From Flavobacterium sp. IB48 (GTDB lineage Bacteria > Bacteroidota > Bacteroidia > Flavobacteriales > Flavobacteriaceae), in contig NZ_JAEFCA010000001.1 in NCBI RefSeq assembly GCF_016405855.1, positions 1,028,107 through 1,092,106 of the forward strand: a DNA stretch of 64,000 nucleotides, given 5' to 3'. Position numbers and translations under genes: made by a program. Shown here in pieces: positions 60,082 to 64,000 of this stretch. Numbering within the stretch: position 1 is the stretch's first letter; every line of letters starts with the position of its first letter. The notes under the pieces were generated by a model. The model was not told the DNA's origin and did not search any database. It saw only the letters and a list, made by a program, of their open reading frames with translations.

Positions 60082-61541
60082 TTCAAAAAATTACTTTATC
60101 TTTTTTTAAAGTTTTACTATTATTCAGCATAATCTTTTTTACTGAATCGAATACTTATGCGCAATCATCAATATCTCCTCAACAACTACCTTTTAAAGAT
60201 ATTTGTGCTGGAGATATTGTTAATGGCGCTAAATACAATGAATATCTAGCAACTTTTTCATATTTAAATTTTGCTTCAAATGTTACTTTTTCTGTTCAAT
60301 TGTCTGATGAGTTTGGTAGTTTTACCAATCCAACAGCTACTACTACTCTAGATGTTATTCAATTATCAGGAACAGAACAAACCATTAAATTTGCAATTCC
60401 TACGACACTAAAAGGTTCTAATACTTACAGTTTAAGAATAGTAAGTAGTAACGGAATTAATAGTCCTAGAGCACAAAATTTTTCAGGGTCATATTCTTTT
60501 TCAGTTTTCTACAAAGATTATGTGTCTTCGTTTTTAATAAATCAAAATAGAAATACTGCCACTTTCTGTTCTGGAGGCAGTTTTACTTTGTCAGTTGATA
60601 ATCTTACTCCTGAAGTGCCAGAATCATCACCTGCAAACTATTCGAATATTAAATACAAATGGTACAAGGATGATGTTCTAATTTCAGGACAAAATTCGTC
60701 TTCTTTAGTAGTAAATGCTGCAGGTGTTTATTATGCAGAACTTGATTATGGCCAATGTTCGAATGTGAATTTCAGTTCAAATAGAGTTACAGTTTCTTCA
60801 TCATCTTCTGGGTCTGCAATTACAATAAACTCATCTTTAGGAAATCCTTTTTGTGCCAGTGGTTCAGGAACGATTTTAACTGCTACATCTGGTAACAGCT
60901 ATCAATGGAAAAAAGATGGTGCAGCCATAACGGGAGCTACTAATCGTACTTATAGCACTAACGAGTCTGGTGTTTATTCTGTAGACGTAGATTTTGGCGG
61001 TTGTATAGCAACAGGAAGCATCGATTTGAAAAGCAATAGTTTCAACGCAAGCATTGACGCTCAAGACGGATATAAATTAAATGAAGGCGAGACGATAACA
61101 GTTACTATAACTACAGACGCAACAAATCCGACTTATGAGTGGTATTTGAACGGCAACTTAATTCCTAATGAAACATCGCCATCATATGTGGTAGCTGTTA
61201 AAGGTATTTATAAAGCAAAAATTGCTCAGGCATCTGGCTGTGTTGCTAGTAAAGAATTTTCATTCAAAATAAATGGTGATTCTGCATCATCAAGCGTTAT
61301 TCCGAACATTATTAAGTTAAGCGGAATGAATCCTTATTGGAATATTCCAGATGAGTATAAAAATGCAAATACAAAGGTAATGATCATTAGTTCAAACGGA
61401 GAGATGGTTTTGGATGTCGTGAATTACCAAGGCGATTGGCCTCAAAACAATATAGATTTTAAGAATGTAAATCCCGTTTATTACTATGTCATTCAATCCG
61501 ACACAGGTGAAAAAAAAGGATCAATAACTGTTATAAAATAA
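60078..61541 (+). CDS. sprC: SprC-like secreted protein with Ig-like repeats
   Basis: A 487-residue protein with a signal peptide (cleavage near TYAQS). The mature region has repeated Ig-like strands with W, K, D and G landmarks: YKWYKDDVLISGQNSSSLVV, SYQWKKDGAAITGATNRTYS and TYEWYLNGNLIPNETSPSYV, separated by C residues (FCSGGSF, CASGSG). A C-terminal region ends in MIISSNGEMVLDVVNYQGDW. Order and type resemble the sprC gene upstream of sprD and sprB in F. johnsoniae; identity is likely but not certain. The next gene starts after 1 bp. Confidence 0.6.
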   Translation: MIQKITLSFFKVLLLFSIIFFTESNTYAQSSISPQQLPFKDICAGDIVNGAKYNEYLATFSYLNFASNVTFSVQLSDEFGSFTNPTATTTLDVIQLSGTEQTIKFAIPTTLKGSNTYSLRIVSSNGINSPRAQNFSGSYSFSVFYKDYVSSFLINQNRNTATFCSGGSFTLSVDNLTPEVPESSPANYSNIKYKWYKDDVLISGQNSSSLVVNAAGVYYAELDYGQCSNVNFSSNRVTVSSSSSGSAITINSSLGNPFCASGSGTILTATSGNSYQWKKDGAAITGATNRTYSTNESGVYSVDVDFGGCIATGSIDLKSNSFNASIDAQDGYKLNEGETITVTITTDATNPTYEWYLNGNLIPNETSPSYVVAVKGIYKAKIAQASGCVASKEFSFKINGDSASSSVIPNIIKLSGMNPYWNIPDEYKNANTKVMIISSNGEMVLDVVNYQGDWPQNNIDFKNVNPVYYYVIQSDTGEKKGSITVIK

Positions 61542-61542
61542 T

Positions 61543-64000
61543 ATGAAGAAACTTTTACTATTCATCACTTTATTTTACGGTTTATCAAATGTACTCTATT
61601 CTCAAAGCGCTAGCGAGGATGGAGTTGTTTCGTTTTCATTACCTATCAGAAATTCTTTAAAGTTTAATAGATATATAATTAACCCAACATTCAGCTTTGT
61701 TAGAGAATCAAATCCATATGTAAGTTTCTATAACAAAAGGCAATGGGTTCAATTTGAGAATAACCCACAAACTTATTTTGCTACTTATTCAGGACGTTTT
61801 AGAGAAAACGAAGCATTTGCTGTTGGTCTATTTCAACAAAATTATGGTCTTATGACTGTTTTTGGAGGAATTGCCAATTTCGCTCATAATATCGTTCTGG
61901 AAGAAGATAGTAATTTGACTTTTGGTTTAAATGCGGGAATTTATCAAAGCGGTCTTAATACAGGAAAAATTATATCAGATGATTCAAGTATTCTAACTGG
62001 AGATTTTCCAAAAAGTACACTTTTAACGGTAAATCCAGGGATTAACTATGGTACTACTTTTTTTGATTTCGGAGTAGCGATTAACAATTTAGTGCTTTAC
62101 AATTTTGGATCAGGAATGGTAAAAGAAGATCCAGAAAGAGCAATTCAATTGCACGCCATGTACACGGGATACATTGACAGTTATGGTTTTTTTGACAGAA
62201 GTAAATTTTCTGGAATTGTTAGAACAGAAATTAAAAAAGATAAAACAGTTATTTCAGGTCTAGGAATGTTAGCACTTCAGCAAGGAGTTTGGGCACAATT
62301 AGGCTATAATACATTGTATGGAGTTTCTGCAGGACTTGGGGTTAATATTTCTCCAAGTATTGCTATTGAATACAATTACGAAAGAGGAATGGGCAATTTC
62401 TCTAATTTGGGCGGTTCTCATGAATTTGCTATTGCTTACAAATTCAAAAATAGAAATTACTATTACGGAGATGACGATGAGGGTTCTCTAATTGATCCTT
62501 CAAAACCAAAACCAGTTCCAGCTAAACCAAAATCTCAAGCAACTCAAGTTAATAGAACTGAAATTGCTGAAAAGAACAGATTAGCTGCTGAAGAAAAAGC
62601 AAAAGCCGATGCAGAAGCAAAACAAGCAAGATTGGCAGCAGCCGAGAAAGTTAGAGCAGATGCAGAAGCTGCAGCAAAAGCAAAATTAGAAGCAGACAAT
62701 AAAGCTAAAGCAGATGCTGAAGCTGTTAAAATAAGATTAGCTGCTGAGGCAAAAGCAAAAGCCGATGCCGCAGCTGCTGCGAGAGCACAAACTGTAACGG
62801 CAAACAGAGCAGTTGCTACAACACAAAAAACACAAGCTCAATTGGCTGCTGATAAAGCAAGAGCTGATGCAGAAGAGCGCAGATTAAAATTAGCTGCAGA
62901 TAACAAAGCGAGAGTAGATGCTGCGGCAGCTGCGAGAGCACAAGCAGTGGCAAATAAGCCAACAGCAACAGCAGCACAGAAAACACAAGCTCAGTTAGCT
63001 GCCGATAAAGCAAAAGCCGATGCAGAGGCAATGAAGTTAAAATTGGCTGCAGATGCCAAAGCGAAAGCTGATGCAGAAGCTGCGGCTAAAGCAAAAGCAG
63101 AAGCTGCAAAACCAGCTTCGGCACCGCAAAAAACAGCTGCCCAATTAGCTGCAGATAAAGCACAAGCTGACGCAGAGGCAATGAAATTGAAATTGGCAGC
63201 AGATGCGAAAGCTAAAGCGGATGCAGAAGCAGCTGCGAAAGCAAAAGCAGAAGCCGCAAAAGTGGCAGCTCCAGCGCCGCAGAAAACAGCTGCACAATTG
63301 GCTGCTGACAAAGCAAGAGCTGATGCAGAAGCTGCAGCAAAAGCAAGATTAGCTGCTGCAGAGAAAGTGAAAGCTGATGCAGAAGCTGCAAGACAAGCTA
63401 GATTGGCCGCAGCAGAAAAAGCTAAGGCTGATGCAGAGGCTGCAAGATTAAAATTAATAGCAGACAATAAAGCGAAAGCCGATGCTGCAGAAGCAAAACG
63501 TAAAGCTGACGCCAAAGCAAAAGCAGAAGCGGCAGACATGCAGTCAATATTAGCGGCAGATGCTAAAGCAAAAGCAGATTCAGATGCATTGCAAGCGAGA
63601 TTAGCGGCAGATGCTAAAGCAAAAGCAGCTGCAGAGGCTAAGACTAAAACGTCTATTGATGCTGCAAATAGAGCTAAAGCAGCAGCAGATTTAAAAGCAA
63701 AACTTGCTGAGGAAGCTGCTCTTAAAGAAAAAGCAGCTGCAGATGCAAAAGCAAAAGCAGATGAAGAGGCAAGACAAGCACTTATAGCCGCAGAAGCAAA
63801 AGCAAAAGCTGATGCAGAAGCACTAAAAATAAAACAAGCTGAAGAAGCACGCCAAGCACAATTAGATGCTGAAGCAAAAGCAAAAGCCGATGCAGAAGCG
63901 CTTCAAGCTAAACTTGTTGCAGATGCCAAAGCGAAAGCTGATGCAGAAGCAGCGGCAAAAGCAAAATTAGAAGCTGAAGCGAAAGCTAAAGCCGATGCAG
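61543..64000 (+). CDS. sprD: SprD-like protein: PorP/SprF-type barrel plus long charged Ala-rich repeat region (truncated by window)
   Basis: The frame opens at ATG 61543, 1 bp after the upstream stop, and stays open to the window end (819 codons). Residues 1-20 are a signal peptide (SNVLYSQ). About 20-310 read as a PorP/SprF-like outer-membrane barrel (QWVQFENNPQTYFATYSG, YKFKNRNYYYGDDDEG). From about 345 on there are continuous units rich in Ala, Lys, Asp and Glu (LAADAKAKADAEA and variants) of coiled-coil type. It likely anchors or presents a surface adhesin such as SprB for gliding motility. The C-terminus is not visible. Confidence 0.6.
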   Translation, partial: MKKLLLFITLFYGLSNVLYSQSASEDGVVSFSLPIRNSLKFNRYIINPTFSFVRESNPYVSFYNKRQWVQFENNPQTYFATYSGRFRENEAFAVGLFQQNYGLMTVFGGIANFAHNIVLEEDSNLTFGLNAGIYQSGLNTGKIISDDSSILTGDFPKSTLLTVNPGINYGTTFFDFGVAINNLVLYNFGSGMVKEDPERAIQLHAMYTGYIDSYGFFDRSKFSGIVRTEIKKDKTVISGLGMLALQQGVWAQLGYNTLYGVSAGLGVNISPSIAIEYNYERGMGNFSNLGGSHEFAIAYKFKNRNYYYGDDDEGSLIDPSKPKPVPAKPKSQATQVNRTEIAEKNRLAAEEKAKADAEAKQARLAAAEKVRADAEAAAKAKLEADNKAKADAEAVKIRLAAEAKAKADAAAAARAQTVTANRAVATTQKTQAQLAADKARADAEERRLKLAADNKARVDAAAAARAQAVANKPTATAAQKTQAQLAADKAKADAEAMKLKLAADAKAKADAEAAAKAKAEAAKPASAPQKTAAQLAADKAQADAEAMKLKLAADAKAKADAEAAAKAKAEAAKVAAPAPQKTAAQLAADKARADAEAAAKARLAAAEKVKADAEAARQARLAAAEKAKADAEAARLKLIADNKAKADAAEAKRKADAKAKAEAADMQSILAADAKAKADSDALQARLAADAKAKAAAEAKTKTSIDAANRAKAAADLKAKLAEEAALKEKAAADAKAKADEEARQALIAAEAKAKADAEALKIKQAEEARQAQLDAEAKAKADAEALQAKLVADAKAKADAEAAAKAKLEAEAKAKADA
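62548..64000 (+). repeat. Ala/Lys/Asp/Glu-rich internal repeats coding region
   Basis: Approximate repeats of KAKADAEA type (GCA/GCT/GCG-rich) continue without interruption. The reverse strand is also open here (long Ala/Phe/Ser/Leu-rich frames), which is a codon-composition effect and not a gene. Confidence 0.85.

Noticed and set aside
62816..63539. Long minus-strand open frames opposite the repeat region of the SprD-like gene
   Set aside because: Ala/Leu/Phe/Ser-only composition produced by the complementary strand of Ala/Lys/Asp repeats; the plus strand carries the continuous protein.

Overview
The window looks like chromosomal DNA of a Flavobacterium species or a close relative. It is AT-rich, many starts have the Bacteroidetes -7 element TAnnTTTG upstream, and the gene content is typical of the group: a DUF1294 protein, a GH3-family protein, a LytS/LytTR pair, GxxExxY and DUF6705 proteins, and the start of a gliding-adhesin locus resembling sprC-sprD-sprB. 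No ribosomal RNA operon, CRISPR array or complete insertion sequence was seen.

Layout. Positions 1-12.9 kb are almost entirely minus strand: a surface-polysaccharide cluster (UDP-glucuronate decarboxylase, two O-antigen polymerase/ligase-like proteins, two glycosyltransferases, a flippase, a lipoprotein and a Wzz-like chain-length protein), then a 559-residue protein with a nucleoside-phosphorylase-like C-terminus, a GH3 protein and a membrane-anchored periplasmic protein. Positions 13-24.5 kb hold housekeeping genes: tatA, tex, rpiB, rnr, folB, glnS and tRNA-Cys. Between rpiB and rnr there is an 800-bp AT-rich gap with DnaA-box-like 9-mers, which is a weak candidate replication origin. Positions 24.5-25.66 kb are an extremely AT-rich gene desert built from about four degenerate repeats of roughly 205-240 bp. 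Positions 25.6-33.9 kb hold a YtxH/holin-like/DUF6327 operon, an SPFH protein, gltX, a DUF4175 protein and ybeY.

The most striking region is 33.85-36.5 kb. Between ybeY and mnmG lie nine 16-bp parS-like palindromes (consensus TGTTYCACGTGRAACA) spaced mostly 40-52 bp, with two more just after mnmG. The first lies inside ybeY and encodes the end of YbeY. This is best read as the chromosomal centromere bound by ParB, and it suggests that the origin is nearby.

Positions 36.7-41.7 kb carry a methyltransferase, a Skp-like lipoprotein, a PIF1-like helicase and a secreted protein. The 3' end of that last gene and its terminator are repeated 2.8 kb downstream and bracket a small accessory island (a JAMM-like lipoprotein plus a DUF6705-like lipoprotein). 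Positions 44.7-57.2 kb are mixed housekeeping: an HU-like/SPOR protein, dprA, an acyltransferase, a LytS/LytTR pair, trpS, plsC, recA, a thioesterase, a DoxX-like protein and DNA polymerase III delta'. Within them is a 616-bp cassette with long inverted repeats around a frameshifted GxxExxY (PD-(D/E)XK) gene.

Positions 57.6-64 kb form a plus-strand run of secreted proteins. It ends in a large truncated protein with a PorP/SprF-like barrel followed by hundreds of residues of Ala/Lys/Asp/Glu-rich repeats, which resembles the region upstream of sprB in gliding flavobacteria.
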